Of a DNA stretch of 64,000 nt, positions 39,309 through 49,180 are shown piece by piece. The stretch is from Blattabacterium sp. (Cryptocercus punctulatus) str. Cpu. GTDB taxonomy: Bacteria; Bacteroidota; Bacteroidia; Flavobacteriales; Blattabacteriaceae. The stretch is from the NCBI RefSeq assembly GCF_000236405.1, contig NC_016621.1, positions 218,501 through 282,500 on the forward strand. Direction: 5' to 3'. Position 1 is the first letter of the stretch. Each line of letters starts with the position of its first letter. The notes beneath the pieces are model-generated. The model did not search any database and had not been told where the DNA came from. It saw only the letters and a list, made by a program, of their open reading frames with translations. Both the position numbers and the translations under genes were made by a program.

Positions 39309-40274
39309 TTATTTTGAAGAAATATATAAATTTTTTTTTAAAAAAATAATTTTTTCTACTATTTTTTTTTCCATTTTATATTTTGACTCTTTAGTCCATC
39401 CAGCTATATGAGGGGTTAAAATTACTTTATCGGAATGAATAAGATAAAAAAAATCTTTTGAAAGTTTACGGTGATAAAAAAAATCTTCAAAAGAAGATTT
39501 TTCATATTTTAATACATCTAAACAGGCTCCATATATTTTTCCATTTTTTAAGGCCATTACTAAATGGTCGATAAGTACACATCCTCCCCGAGATGTATTA
39601 ATTAAATAAAAAGGTTTATAAAAATTTTTTATAAATCTTTCGTTAACCATTCCCTTAGTATTTTTTGTATAAGGGACATGTAAACTAATTATATCCGATT
39701 TTATAAAAATTGTTTGCATATTTACTTGTTTTGCATAAATATCTCCTACTTTAGGAAGTATATCATAACAAAATATTTTAGTTTCAAAACCGGAAAGTTT
39801 TTTAGCGAAGGCCTTTCCAGTATTACCATATCCAATAATTCCTATAGTTTTCCCCATTATTTCTGTTCCTCTATTATCTTCTCTATTCCACATACCTTTT
39901 TTAATTTCTTGATTAGAACGAATAATATGATTCATTATAGATAAAAGCATAGCTATAGCATGTTCTGCAACTGCATCTTTATTACCTTCTGGAGAAGAAA
40001 TTATAGTAATCCCTTTTTTGAAAGCATAATTTTGATCTATATTTTCTATTCCAGATCCTATACGAGCTATAAATTTTATATTTATAGCCTTTTTAATTAA
40101 TTTTTTATTTATTTTTAATCGACTTCTTAAAATAATTCCATCATATATAGATATAATTTTTAAAATTTTTTCTATAGGATCATAGTAATTTTCATCACAA
40201 ATAATTCCTTCTTTTTTTAATTTATATATAATAAAAGGATGATTTTTATCTAAAATTAAAATTTTTTTTATCAT
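39309..40274 (-). CDS. serA: D-3-phosphoglycerate dehydrogenase (2-hydroxyacid dehydrogenase family)
   Basis: 321 residues, the short form with no C-terminal ACT domain. NAD-binding Rossmann motif GIIGYGNTG at 145-153, catalytic Arg in LINTSRGG, Glu region AVAEHAIAML and the catalytic His in LTPHIAGWTKES. Probably the first step of serine synthesis from 3-phosphoglycerate; other hydroxyacid substrates cannot be excluded by sequence. Lack of the ACT domain suggests no serine feedback through that route. Convergent with cysJ, 139 nt apart. Confidence 0.85.
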   Translation of the reverse strand: MIKKILILDKNHPFIIYKLKKEGIICDENYYDPIEKILKIISIYDGIILRSRLKINKKLIKKAINIKFIARIGSGIENIDQNYAFKKGITIISSPEGNKDAVAEHAIAMLLSIMNHIIRSNQEIKKGMWNREDNRGTEIMGKTIGIIGYGNTGKAFAKKLSGFETKIFCYDILPKVGDIYAKQVNMQTIFIKSDIISLHVPYTKNTKGMVNERFIKNFYKPFYLINTSRGGCVLIDHLVMALKNGKIYGACLDVLKYEKSSFEDFFYHRKLSKDFFYLIHSDKVILTPHIAGWTKESKYKMEKKIVEKIIFLKKNLYISSK

Positions 40275-40299
40275 ATATTGATTAATAATAAGCTATTAT

Positions 40300-42570
40300 T
40301 TAGTTATCAAAATTTATAGTTTTTTCAGTATTGACACTTTCATCAAGTTCAAGAATATTTTTTAAATTATTTTCATTTTCACTATTTTCTTCACATTCCT
40401 CCCAATTATATTTGGAATTTTTTTGTTTATGAAAAATTAATTTTTCATGATATACAAGATTTGGATCATTATATAGACTTTTCATATAATAAGCCCATAT
40501 AGGTAATGCCATATTTGCTCCTTGTCCTAATTTTATATTTTCAAAATGAGCAAATCTATCTTCCCAACCTACCCAAACTCCAGTAGTTAAATTAGGAATC
40601 ATACCTATAAACCATCCATCTGAATTTTCATTAGTAGTACCCGTTTTTCCTGCAATATTATCTAAAAAAAAATTATACTTATGTAATCTTTTAGCCGTCC
40701 CATACTTTACTACTCCTTCCATTAATTTTAACATCATATATGCCACTTCTTCACTAAATACTTGTCTTTTACTAAGATCTATTCGTTCTTTAATTAGTTT
40801 TCCATATTTATCCTCTATTTTTACTAAAATACTGGGTTTTATATAAAAACCATAATTAGTAAACGTATTAAAAGCTCCAGTCATTTCATATAAAGTTAAA
40901 TCAGAAGATCCAAGAGCTATAGATGGATGTTCAGGTATCATGGATACTATCCCCATATTTTTTGCCAAATCTATTACTGGACCTGGAGTAATTTTTGCTA
41001 TAAGCCTAGCAGAAATAGTATTAACGGATAATGCTAATCCATCTTTTAAAGTAAGTGACCCTCCATATTTTCCATTTGAATTTCTAGGACTCCATTTTCC
41101 TAAATGAAATTTTTCATTTGATATTTTTGTGCAAGGATTATAATGTAATTCCTTAATTGCTGCAGCATATAAAATTGGCTTAAATATAGAACCAACTTGC
41201 CGTTTTGTTTTAGCAACATGATCATATTGAAAATAATTAAAATCTATCCCCCCAACCCATGCTTTTATATATCCTGTATAAGGTTCTATAGATAACATAC
41301 CTGCTTGAATAATACTCTTTTGATAACGAATAAAATCCCATGTTGATATCAATACCTTTTTGGATCCACTCCAGGTAAATATTTTTGTAGGTTTTGGTTT
41401 TTTTAATTCTTTTATAATTTTTTCCTCTTTCATTCCTTTTTGTTTAAGATCTTGATAAAGTTTTGTTCTATGTATGGCCGATAAGAAAATTCTATTTGTT
41501 TTTTCTGGAGTAATATTTAAAAATGGAGCATTTTTATTTTTTTTTTGAGAATTATTAAATAAAATTTGTAATTTACTAAGATGTTGTTTTACAGATTTTT
41601 CTGCATAATATTGCATTTTAGAATCAATAGATGTATATATTTTTAATCCACTAGAATAAAGATTTAGTTTTTCTCCAGTTTCTTTTTCATGGTCATTTAA
41701 TGATTCTTGAATTTCTTTTTTCAAAAATTCACCATAATAAGTTAATAATTCAAAATTTTTTTTTTGCATTTTAAAATTTATTTTTACAGATTTTTTCAAT
41801 TCTTTTTGATATTTATATTCATTTAATAAATCATATTTTCTCATTTGAGATAAAACTAAATTTTTTTGTTTTTTTGCTCTATAAGGATAAATTTTTGGAT
41901 TATATAATGAAGGATTTTCTAACATACCAACTAACGTAGCACATTCACCCAAATTAAGTTCAGAAGCATTTTTATTAAAGTAAGTATGAGCTGCAGTTTC
42001 AATTCCTTTTGCATTATATAAAAAATCAAATTTATTATAATACATAGTAATAATTTCTTCTTTTGTATAACGTTTTTCTAATTCAATAGCCATCACCCAT
42101 TCTAAAAGTTTTTGATGCATTCTTTGTAACTTATTTTTTGCAGATGGACCTGTAAAAAGTAGTTTAGCTAATTGTTGAGAAATAGTACTCCCACCTCCTT
42201 TTTTACCTAGAGAAATAATAGCTCTAAGAATAGATTTAGCATCAATTCCAGAATGATATTTAAAACGAATATCTTCCTTGGCTATGAGAGCATTAATAAG
42301 ATTTTTTGGAAGTTTTTTATAAGTAATTAGAGTTCTATTTTCTGAAAAAAATTTTCCTAATAAAATTCCATTGGAATCATATATTTCCGATCCTATTTCC
42401 ATTGTAGGATTTTCTATATTTTTAGTACTTGGTAAAGTACCTAAATAACCTTTAGAAGCTGCATAAAATATTAAAAAAATAGAAAAAATTCCTAAAAAAA
42501 AGAAAAACCAAAAATAAAAAATAAATTTACGAAAATAAAAACTAATTTTTTTTCTTTTTTTAGTATACAC
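40300..42570 (-). CDS. mrcA: Penicillin-binding protein 1A (transglycosylase/transpeptidase)
   Basis: 756 residues. A short cytoplasmic tail and one membrane anchor (about 15-37). The GT51 domain has catalytic Glu99 in LIAKEDIRFKYHSGID and GGGSTISQQLAKLLFTGP. The transpeptidase domain has the SxxK motif GSIFKP (Ser461), SVNT and KTG at 642-644 in AGKTGTTNENSDGWF. Polymerises and cross-links murein in the periplasm. A complete class A PBP means this symbiont still builds a wall. 65 nt downstream of the ricT-like gene on the same strand. Confidence 0.95.
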   Translation of the reverse strand: MYTKKRKKISFYFRKFIFYFWFFFFLGIFSIFLIFYAASKGYLGTLPSTKNIENPTMEIGSEIYDSNGILLGKFFSENRTLITYKKLPKNLINALIAKEDIRFKYHSGIDAKSILRAIISLGKKGGGSTISQQLAKLLFTGPSAKNKLQRMHQKLLEWVMAIELEKRYTKEEIITMYYNKFDFLYNAKGIETAAHTYFNKNASELNLGECATLVGMLENPSLYNPKIYPYRAKKQKNLVLSQMRKYDLLNEYKYQKELKKSVKINFKMQKKNFELLTYYGEFLKKEIQESLNDHEKETGEKLNLYSSGLKIYTSIDSKMQYYAEKSVKQHLSKLQILFNNSQKKNKNAPFLNITPEKTNRIFLSAIHRTKLYQDLKQKGMKEEKIIKELKKPKPTKIFTWSGSKKVLISTWDFIRYQKSIIQAGMLSIEPYTGYIKAWVGGIDFNYFQYDHVAKTKRQVGSIFKPILYAAAIKELHYNPCTKISNEKFHLGKWSPRNSNGKYGGSLTLKDGLALSVNTISARLIAKITPGPVIDLAKNMGIVSMIPEHPSIALGSSDLTLYEMTGAFNTFTNYGFYIKPSILVKIEDKYGKLIKERIDLSKRQVFSEEVAYMMLKLMEGVVKYGTAKRLHKYNFFLDNIAGKTGTTNENSDGWFIGMIPNLTTGVWVGWEDRFAHFENIKLGQGANMALPIWAYYMKSLYNDPNLVYHEKLIFHKQKNSKYNWEECEENSENENNLKNILELDESVNTEKTINFDN

Positions 42571-42635
42571 TTAAAAGAATTCTTTTTTTATTTGCATAAT
42601 CTAAATTTTAGAATCATCTATTTATTTTTTATAGA

Positions 42636-43691
42636 TTAATCTTTAAACGTTAATTCTGTTTTTTGAATGACATTAATTGTGGATAATTCCTCTAGAGGAG
42701 CCCCCTTTTGATTTTTTCTATTTTTTTCTAAAATTTCTTTAATTTTTTTTATTTCTATTATGAACCAAGTATTTGGATTTTTAATATAAGAAAACCACAT
42801 TCGTTTTTTGAATACGTCAATCTTCATACATTGTGCAATTCCTTTCTCTGTATGTATTTTACTATTAATATCTGGAAAATCTTTTATCGATAATAAATAA
42901 GTGTCTAATTCATAATTTAAACAACATTTCAATTTACTGCATTGTCCAGTTAATTTTTCTATATTTATAGAAAGTTGTTGATATCTAGCTGAATTTGTCG
43001 TAACACTTTTAAAATTTTTTAACCAAGTAGAACAACATAGTTCTCTACCACAAGTGCCTATCCCTCCGATTTTTGCAGATTCTTGTCTATATCCTATTTG
43101 TTTCATTTCTATACGAATACGAAATGATAAAGCCAATCTTTTAATTAATTTTCTAAAATCAATTCTATTTTCCGATGTATAATAAAAAATAGCTTTTTCT
43201 CCATCTCCTTGATATTCTACATCACAAATTTTCATAGAAAGGTTCAAATTTTTTGCAATTTTTTTAGATTTTGAAAGATATATAGATTCTTTTTTTTTTA
43301 GAGATTTCCAAAGATTTATTTCTATATTCGTAGATTTTCTATATATTTTTTTTATTTTTAAAGAACTTAAATAAATATTTTTATTTCGTATCTGTAATTT
43401 TACCAATTCTCCAGTTAAAGTAACTATTCCAATATCATATCCAATAGATGTAGATTCTACAGTTACAAAATCCCCTTTACAAAGGGCTATTTTATCTTTA
43501 TTATGAAAAAATTCTTTTCTATCATTTTTAAATTGAACTTCTACAATATCATATTCATCTCCAAAAGGAGATTTTATATTAGATAACCAATCTACTACAT
43601 TAAGTTTTAAACATTGTTTTTTATTGGAAATATTATTTTCCTTGTTAATAAAACATTTATTCGTTAAACAACCGGGACATAATTTTTCCAT
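42636..43691 (-). CDS. ricT: PSP1-domain protein, RicT/YaaT-like
   Basis: 351 residues. The N-terminus has a Cys cluster (LCPGCLTNKCF and a Cys at 27), then a PSP1 domain with GDFVTVESTSIGYDIGIVTL, YTSENRIDFRKLIKRLALSF, the Cys-rich IGTCGRELCCSTWLKNF and LTGQCSKLKCCLNYELDTY. In Bacillus, RicT acts with RicA and RicF in an Fe-S complex affecting RNA processing; the role in Bacteroidetes is not established. In Flavobacteria I recall gldH between this gene and PBP1A; here only 65 nt lie there. Confidence 0.85.
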   Translation of the reverse strand: MEKLCPGCLTNKCFINKENNISNKKQCLKLNVVDWLSNIKSPFGDEYDIVEVQFKNDRKEFFHNKDKIALCKGDFVTVESTSIGYDIGIVTLTGELVKLQIRNKNIYLSSLKIKKIYRKSTNIEINLWKSLKKKESIYLSKSKKIAKNLNLSMKICDVEYQGDGEKAIFYYTSENRIDFRKLIKRLALSFRIRIEMKQIGYRQESAKIGGIGTCGRELCCSTWLKNFKSVTTNSARYQQLSINIEKLTGQCSKLKCCLNYELDTYLLSIKDFPDINSKIHTEKGIAQCMKIDVFKKRMWFSYIKNPNTWFIIEIKKIKEILEKNRKNQKGAPLEELSTINVIQKTELTFKD

Positions 43692-43776
43692 TATTAAAAT
43701 AATTTTAAAAACAAAAATAAAACTTTTATTCCTTTTTTATTTTTTTTGATATAAATTCATAAATACATGAATAAAT

Positions 43777-44259
43777 ATGAATAATAGAATTGCTGTATTT
43801 CCTGGTACTTTTGATCCAATTACTATAGGTCATTACGACATTATTATTAAATCTTTAAATTTATTTGATAAAATTATTATAGCTATTGGAAATAACTCGG
43901 AAAAAAATAATATGTTCTCTATTCAAAAAAGAAAAGAATGGATCAAAAAAACTTTTTTTCAGTTTCCTAAAATAGAAATAGAATTATTTAAAGGTTTAAC
44001 TATTTCTTTTTGTAAAAAAAAAAAGGCTCAATTTGTATTGAGAGGAATTAGAAATCAATTAGATTTTGAATTTGAAAAGAATATTTATTATGCAAATAAA
44101 GAATTATATAAGAATAATTTTATTGAAACAATATTTATTCTTTCTTCTTATGATAAATCTTATATTAGTTCTTGTATGGTAAGAGATATTATAAAAAATG
44201 GAGGAAATTATACCATATTTGTTCCTAAATATGTACGAATTAATAAAAAATTTTTCTAA
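43777..44259 (+). CDS. coaD: Phosphopantetheine adenylyltransferase
   Basis: 160 residues. Fourth step of CoA synthesis: 4'-phosphopantetheine plus ATP to dephospho-CoA. The nucleotidyltransferase motif is PGTFDPITIGHYDII (TIGH at 16-19), with RGIRNQLDFEFEKN and the ISSCMVRDI loop. An A11 run (44014-44024) encodes the lysines after SFCK, a possible slippage point. Its stop overlaps the convergent rnr stop region by 4 nt. Confidence 0.95.
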   Translation: MNNRIAVFPGTFDPITIGHYDIIIKSLNLFDKIIIAIGNNSEKNNMFSIQKRKEWIKKTFFQFPKIEIELFKGLTISFCKKKKAQFVLRGIRNQLDFEFEKNIYYANKELYKNNFIETIFILSSYDKSYISSCMVRDIIKNGGNYTIFVPKYVRINKKFF

Positions 44260-46235
44260 GTATCTAACCATTCAAGAATAATTTGTTTTTTTTCTATATT
44301 TGCGTCTAAAAGTTTTACTTTTACTTTATCTCCTAAATGATAAATTTTTCGTTTTTTTTTACCAATTATACTGTAATTATTGGAATTTAAAGTGTAAATA
44401 TCTCCTTCAATATCACGTAATCGTACCATCCCTTCTGTTTGAAATGACAATAGATCAATGAAAACACTCCAGTCTGTAAATCCTGTAATAATTCCATCAA
44501 ATTCTTTTCCTAGAAATTTTTTTATATATTTAACTTGTATATATTTTGAAAATTCTCTTTCTGCATCTATTGATAAACGCTCTTTATAACTACAATGGAC
44601 TGCTTGTTTTTCATAAAAATCTAGAGATTTTAATTTAGATTCATTATTTTTAGTTAAATAATAATTTAATAAACGGTGTGCAATAATATCTGAATATCTT
44701 CTTATAGGAGAAGTAAAATGAGAATAATAAATAAAAGATAAGCCATAATGGCCTATGTTATTTGTGGAATATTTAGCTTTACTCATAGAACGAAGAATCA
44801 AATTTTCGATCATATTTTGTTCTGATTTACCTTGAATATTTTTTAATAAACCATTAAGAGATTTTTTTAGATTTTTTAAATCTAAGGAATAACCTAAGGG
44901 TTCTATTATTTTTTTTAAAATGAAAATCTTCTGAAAATCTGGTTTATCGTGTATTCTATAAATATACGTTTTGTTAGAAGGATTTCCATCTAAATTTAGA
45001 CTAACAAATTCTGAAATTTTTCTATTCGCTAGTAACATAAATTCTTCTATTAAACGATGGGCTTCGTTATTTTTTTCTAAATCTAATTTATAAGGATTTT
45101 TTTTTTCATCTAAATGGATTTTTATTTCTACCTTATCCAAGTAAATAGATCCATTTTTTAATCTATTTTTAGTAAAAATTTTAGAAAAAGTAAACAAGGT
45201 ATAAAGGTCTTTGTGAAAATCACCTCTTTTTTTTTCTATAATTTTTTGAACTTCTTCATATGTAAATCTTCTATTAGATCGTATAATTGTTTTTCCAAAC
45301 CAACTTTTTAATATTTTTCCTTTACTATCTACATTAAAAATGGAAGAAAAACTTAATTTATCTTTTTCTGGATGTAAAGAACAAATATCATTGGACAATA
45401 TTTTTGGAAGCATGGGAATGGATTTTCCAATAAAATAAATGGAATTGGAACGTGTATATGCTTCTTTATCTAATAAACTTCCTTCTTTTATATAATAAGT
45501 AACGTCTGCTATATGAATTCCAATTTCCCAAGTATTATAATTTAATTTTCTAATAGAAAGGGCATCATCAAAATCTTTTGCATCAAAAGGATCTATAGTA
45601 AATGTATTAATGTTTCGCATATCCCTTCTTCTAAGATTGTTATCTAAATTTTTTTTAAATACAATTTTTTTTGCTTCTTTTTCCACTTCTTTAGAAAATT
45701 CATAAGATAGACCATATTCTTCCAATAAAGAATAAATCTCTGTTGTATATTCTCCAGATTGTCCAAATACTTTAATGATTTCTCCTAAAGGATTTTTTAA
45801 ATTTTTTGGCCATGTAATTATTCTAACTAATACTTTTTCATTAGGATGATATCCTTTTAATTTTTTTTTAGGAATATATATATTGACATGAATAGTCTTG
45901 TTATAAACTATGACTAATCCATATCTAGAATTAGATTTAATTTTTAATACTCCAATAAAATTTTCTCTATTTCTTTTTATTATTTTTATAACTTCACCTT
46001 CCATTTTTTTTCCTAATTTTTTATTTTTTATTTTTATTCGAACTAAATCTCCTTCTATAGCTCGATTAGTTTTTTTTTTAGGAATAAAAATTAATTTTTG
46101 AAATTCTTCTACATTTACAAATGCATACCCATAATTAGTTATAGTAATTAATCCAGTGACAGTAACCAAATTTCTATACTGATTTTTTTTTTCAATGGAA
46201 TATTTTTTTTTCTTTTTTTCCAAATAAAATGGCAT
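44256..46235 (-). CDS. rnr: Ribonuclease R
   Basis: 659 residues, shorter than E. coli RNase R (about 813), mainly at the termini. Cold-shock-like OB domains at the N-terminal side (TVTGLITITNYGYAFVNVEE), then the RNB catalytic domain: FTIDPFDAKDFDDALSIRKL, the HIADVTYYIKEGSLLDKEA block, YIGKSIPMLP-like FIGKSIPMLPKILSNDICSL and FTSPIRRYSDIIAHRLL, and a C-terminal S1 domain (GIITGFTDWSVFIDLLSFQT). A 3'-5' exonuclease that degrades structured RNA. Convergent with coaD. Confidence 0.95.
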   Translation of the reverse strand: MPFYLEKKKKKYSIEKKNQYRNLVTVTGLITITNYGYAFVNVEEFQKLIFIPKKKTNRAIEGDLVRIKIKNKKLGKKMEGEVIKIIKRNRENFIGVLKIKSNSRYGLVIVYNKTIHVNIYIPKKKLKGYHPNEKVLVRIITWPKNLKNPLGEIIKVFGQSGEYTTEIYSLLEEYGLSYEFSKEVEKEAKKIVFKKNLDNNLRRRDMRNINTFTIDPFDAKDFDDALSIRKLNYNTWEIGIHIADVTYYIKEGSLLDKEAYTRSNSIYFIGKSIPMLPKILSNDICSLHPEKDKLSFSSIFNVDSKGKILKSWFGKTIIRSNRRFTYEEVQKIIEKKRGDFHKDLYTLFTFSKIFTKNRLKNGSIYLDKVEIKIHLDEKKNPYKLDLEKNNEAHRLIEEFMLLANRKISEFVSLNLDGNPSNKTYIYRIHDKPDFQKIFILKKIIEPLGYSLDLKNLKKSLNGLLKNIQGKSEQNMIENLILRSMSKAKYSTNNIGHYGLSFIYYSHFTSPIRRYSDIIAHRLLNYYLTKNNESKLKSLDFYEKQAVHCSYKERLSIDAEREFSKYIQVKYIKKFLGKEFDGIITGFTDWSVFIDLLSFQTEGMVRLRDIEGDIYTLNSNNYSIIGKKKRKIYHLGDKVKVKLLDANIEKKQIILEWLDT

Positions 46236-46272
46236 TTTAATTATTAATGGTTAAAATAAAAAATATACAATC

Positions 46273-46283
46273 TACGAGGTATT
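46273..46283 (-). promoter_or_regulatory. Shared upstream element of rnr (AATACCTCGTA on minus)
   Basis: The 11-mer AATACCTCGTA lies 38 nt before the rnr start on the minus strand. The same 11-mer occurs 25 nt before queA (60719-60729), running there into a TATATTTG -7 box. Here it is followed by TAGATTGT, an imperfect version. Possibly a common promoter feature. Confidence 0.35.
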
Positions 46284-46388
46284 CTATACAACCTAAAAAA
46301 AATACTAGATAATTTTATCTCTATATTCTATGTCTATATATATATATATAACTAACTATCTAACTAAGTAGTATTGAATATTATTCCT

Positions 46389-46396
46389 TATCTTTG
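46389..46396 (+). promoter_or_regulatory. Candidate -7 box (TATCTTTG) for the GT5-like gene
   Basis: TATCTTTG fits TAnnTTTG and lies 75 nt before the ATG at 46472, in a 236-nt gap with no coding. A TTG lies 12 nt upstream, closer than the usual 17 or more, so the call is tentative. Confidence 0.35.
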
Positions 46397-46471
46397 TAAA
46401 AGGTTTATAAGGATTGATTATTTTTTTTATTATACTATTATATATTTCAAATATAAAAAAATTTCTCTAAG

Positions 46472-47278
46472 ATGACAGGTAAACGTATATTATATGTTTC
46501 TTCAGAATTATCTCCTTTTTCTTCAGAGACTTCTATTTCTTTATCGGTTTTAAAAGCTACTAAGTTTATGCAATCAATGGGAAATGATATTCGTATATTT
46601 ATGCCCCGTTTTGGAATGATAAATGAACGAAGACATCAGTTACACGAAGTAATTCGTCTTTCAGGAATGAACTTAATGATCAATGACGTAGATCACCCTT
46701 TATTGATAAAGGTTGCATCTATTCCAGATGCAAGATTACAAGTTTATTTTATAGATAATGAAGATTTTTTTAAAAGAAAAGCTATGTATGAAGATGAAAA
46801 TGGAATTTTTTTTTCTGATAATGACGAAAGAGCTTTATTTTTTACAAAAGGAGTTTTAGAATCTGTAAAAAAATTAAATTGGAGTCCTGATATTATTCAT
46901 ATATATGGTTGGATTAGTTCTTTTATTCCACTATATATTAAGAATTTTTATAAAAAAAATCCTATATATAGAAATACAAAAATTATTTCATCTATATATA
47001 ATACACCATTTAAAGGATCTCTTAATAAAGATATTATTAAAAAAATAAAAATAGATGGAATAAAATCTAGAAAATTAAAATTATTAGAAAATCCTAATTA
47101 TTTTAATATAATCAAGTTATGCATGTACTTTTCTGATGCAATAATAAAAGGAGATCTTTCATTTCCAAAAGATATAGATGATTATTTAGAAAAAAACAAA
47201 TTATTGGTATTAAAATATTATCCTGTAGAAAAAATAGAAACTTTTTATAAAGAATTTTATAAAAAAACTGTTTTATAA
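46472..47278 (+). CDS. Glycogen/starch synthase-like protein, GT5 N-terminal domain only
   Basis: 268 residues. Matches the short 'glycogen/starch synthase' proteins of Bacteroidetes: KRILYVSSELSPFSSE at the start, IRIFMPRFGMINERRHQLHE, VYFIDNEDFFKRKAMYEDEN, FSDNDERALFFTKGVLES and LNWSPDIIHIYGW. True GlgA has about 480 residues and a second Rossmann domain that binds ADP-glucose; that half is absent here, so it is unlikely to be a normal glycogen synthase. No other glycogen gene is in the window. It lies 57 nt before glmS, as in relatives, hinting at a cell-envelope link. Function unknown. Confidence 0.85.
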   Translation: MTGKRILYVSSELSPFSSETSISLSVLKATKFMQSMGNDIRIFMPRFGMINERRHQLHEVIRLSGMNLMINDVDHPLLIKVASIPDARLQVYFIDNEDFFKRKAMYEDENGIFFSDNDERALFFTKGVLESVKKLNWSPDIIHIYGWISSFIPLYIKNFYKKNPIYRNTKIISSIYNTPFKGSLNKDIIKKIKIDGIKSRKLKLLENPNYFNIIKLCMYFSDAIIKGDLSFPKDIDDYLEKNKLLVLKYYPVEKIETFYKEFYKKTVL

Positions 47279-47335
47279 AAGATTAATTAATCTATAATAT
47301 AAAAAAAATAAAAAATTCTAATTATATAGGTTAGA

Positions 47336-49174
47336 ATGTGTGGAATAATTGGTTACTTGGGATATAGAGAAGCTTATCCCATTATTATTAATGGATTAAA
47401 AAAATTAGAATATCGTGGATATGATAGTTCTGGAATAGCTATTTTTTATAATGGAAAATATAGTCTATATAAAACAAAAGGAAGAGTTTCTGAATTAGAA
47501 AAAAAAATTTTTTCAATAAAAGGAACAACAGGAATAGGACATACAAGATGGGCAACACATGGAATTCCAGATGATATTAATGCACATCCTCATGTTTCTA
47601 ATTCTAAAAAACTTGTTTTAATTCATAATGGAATCATAGAAAATTATCATGCAATTAAAATTATTTTACTTAAAAATGGTTTCACTTTTCAAAGTGAAAC
47701 AGATACTGAAGTTCTTGTAAATTTGATTGAATATATTCAAAAAAAAAACCAACTATCTTTAGAAGAAGCGGTACGAATTTCTTTGAATGAAGTAATTGGA
47801 GCTTATTCTATAGCTGTAATAGAAAAATCTGATCCAGATAGAATTGTTATTGCTAAATTAGGAAGTCCCCTTACATTGGGAATTAATGAAAAAGAATTTT
47901 TTATAGCATCTGATCCTATACCATTTATTGATTATACTAAAAATGCTATTTATTTAAAAGATGGTGAAATGGCTATCCTTAGAAAGAATAAAGAGTTAGA
48001 TTTACGAAAAATTATCGATAATCATAAACTAAATCCAATAATTAAAGAACTAAAAATTAATCTCAAAGAGATTGAAAAAGGAGAATATAAACATTTTATG
48101 TTAAAAGAAATTTATGAACAACCAAAAACAATTTTGGACACTCTACGTGGTAGATTATTGATTTCTGATGGATTAATATGTATTGATGGAATTGAATCTA
48201 ATAAGGATATTTTTATTAATGCAAAATGTATAACTATTGTTGCATGTGGAACTTCATGGCATTCAAGTTTAATTGGAGAATATTTATTGGAAGAATTAGC
48301 GCGGATTCCAGTAAAAGTAGAATATGCTTCGGAATTTAGATATAGAAATCCAATTATAGAAAAACAAAATATTGTTATAGTTATTTCTCAATCAGGAGAA
48401 ACGGCAGATACTATAGCTGCCTTAAAATTAGCAAAAAAAAAAGGAGCTTTTGTTTTTGGTATTTGTAATGTTGCAGGATCTTATATTGCACGAAATGTGG
48501 ATGCAGGTGCTTATACACATGCAGGCCCTGAAATTGGAGTTGCTTCTACAAAATCTTTTACATCTCAGATTACAGTACTTTTTTTATTAGCTTTGAAAAT
48601 AGGAAAACATCGATCCACTATCACAAATATTCGTTATGAATTTTTATGTAAAGAACTTATATCTGTTCCAGAAAAAATGAATTTTACGTTAAAAATAGAT
48701 AATACTCTCCAAAAAATATCTAAATTATATCATCATGTAAATAATTTTCTCTATTTAGGTAGAGGAATTAATTTTCCAGTATCTTTAGAAGGAGCATTAA
48801 AATTAAAAGAAATTTCTTATATTCATGCAGAAGGTTATCCTGCAGGAGAAATGAAACATGGACCTATTGCTTTAATAGATGAAAATATGCCTGTAGTAGT
48901 TATAGCTACTAAAAAAGGATATTATGAAAAAATAATAGGAAATATTCAAGAAATTAAAGCTAGAAAAGGCAAAATTATAGCTATTGTCAATGAAAGGGAT
49001 ATTCAAGTAAGTAAATTAGCAGATCATATAATAGAAATTCCAATTATTTCCGAAGAACTAAGTCCTTTAATTACAATTATTCCTCTTCAATTATTAGCAT
49101 ATCAAATTGCTGACCTAAGAGGAAAAAACGTAGATAGACCAAGAAATTTAGCAAAATCTGTAACTGTAGAATAA
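47336..49174 (+). CDS. glmS: Glutamine--fructose-6-phosphate aminotransferase
   Basis: 612 residues. Makes glucosamine-6-phosphate, first step to UDP-GlcNAc for murein. Class II glutaminase with Cys2 as nucleophile (MCGIIGYLG), GHTRWATHG and HNGIIENY. Two SIS sugar-isomerase domains follow with CGTSWHSSLIGEYLLE, VISQSGETADTIAALK and GRGINFPVSLEGALKLKE; the C-terminus KSVTVE is standard. Downstream of the GT5-like gene; 6 nt from the convergent hemD. Confidence 0.98.
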   Translation: MCGIIGYLGYREAYPIIINGLKKLEYRGYDSSGIAIFYNGKYSLYKTKGRVSELEKKIFSIKGTTGIGHTRWATHGIPDDINAHPHVSNSKKLVLIHNGIIENYHAIKIILLKNGFTFQSETDTEVLVNLIEYIQKKNQLSLEEAVRISLNEVIGAYSIAVIEKSDPDRIVIAKLGSPLTLGINEKEFFIASDPIPFIDYTKNAIYLKDGEMAILRKNKELDLRKIIDNHKLNPIIKELKINLKEIEKGEYKHFMLKEIYEQPKTILDTLRGRLLISDGLICIDGIESNKDIFINAKCITIVACGTSWHSSLIGEYLLEELARIPVKVEYASEFRYRNPIIEKQNIVIVISQSGETADTIAALKLAKKKGAFVFGICNVAGSYIARNVDAGAYTHAGPEIGVASTKSFTSQITVLFLLALKIGKHRSTITNIRYEFLCKELISVPEKMNFTLKIDNTLQKISKLYHHVNNFLYLGRGINFPVSLEGALKLKEISYIHAEGYPAGEMKHGPIALIDENMPVVVIATKKGYYEKIIGNIQEIKARKGKIIAIVNERDIQVSKLADHIIEIPIISEELSPLITIIPLQLLAYQIADLRGKNVDRPRNLAKSVTVE

Positions 49175-49180
49175 TTTTTT

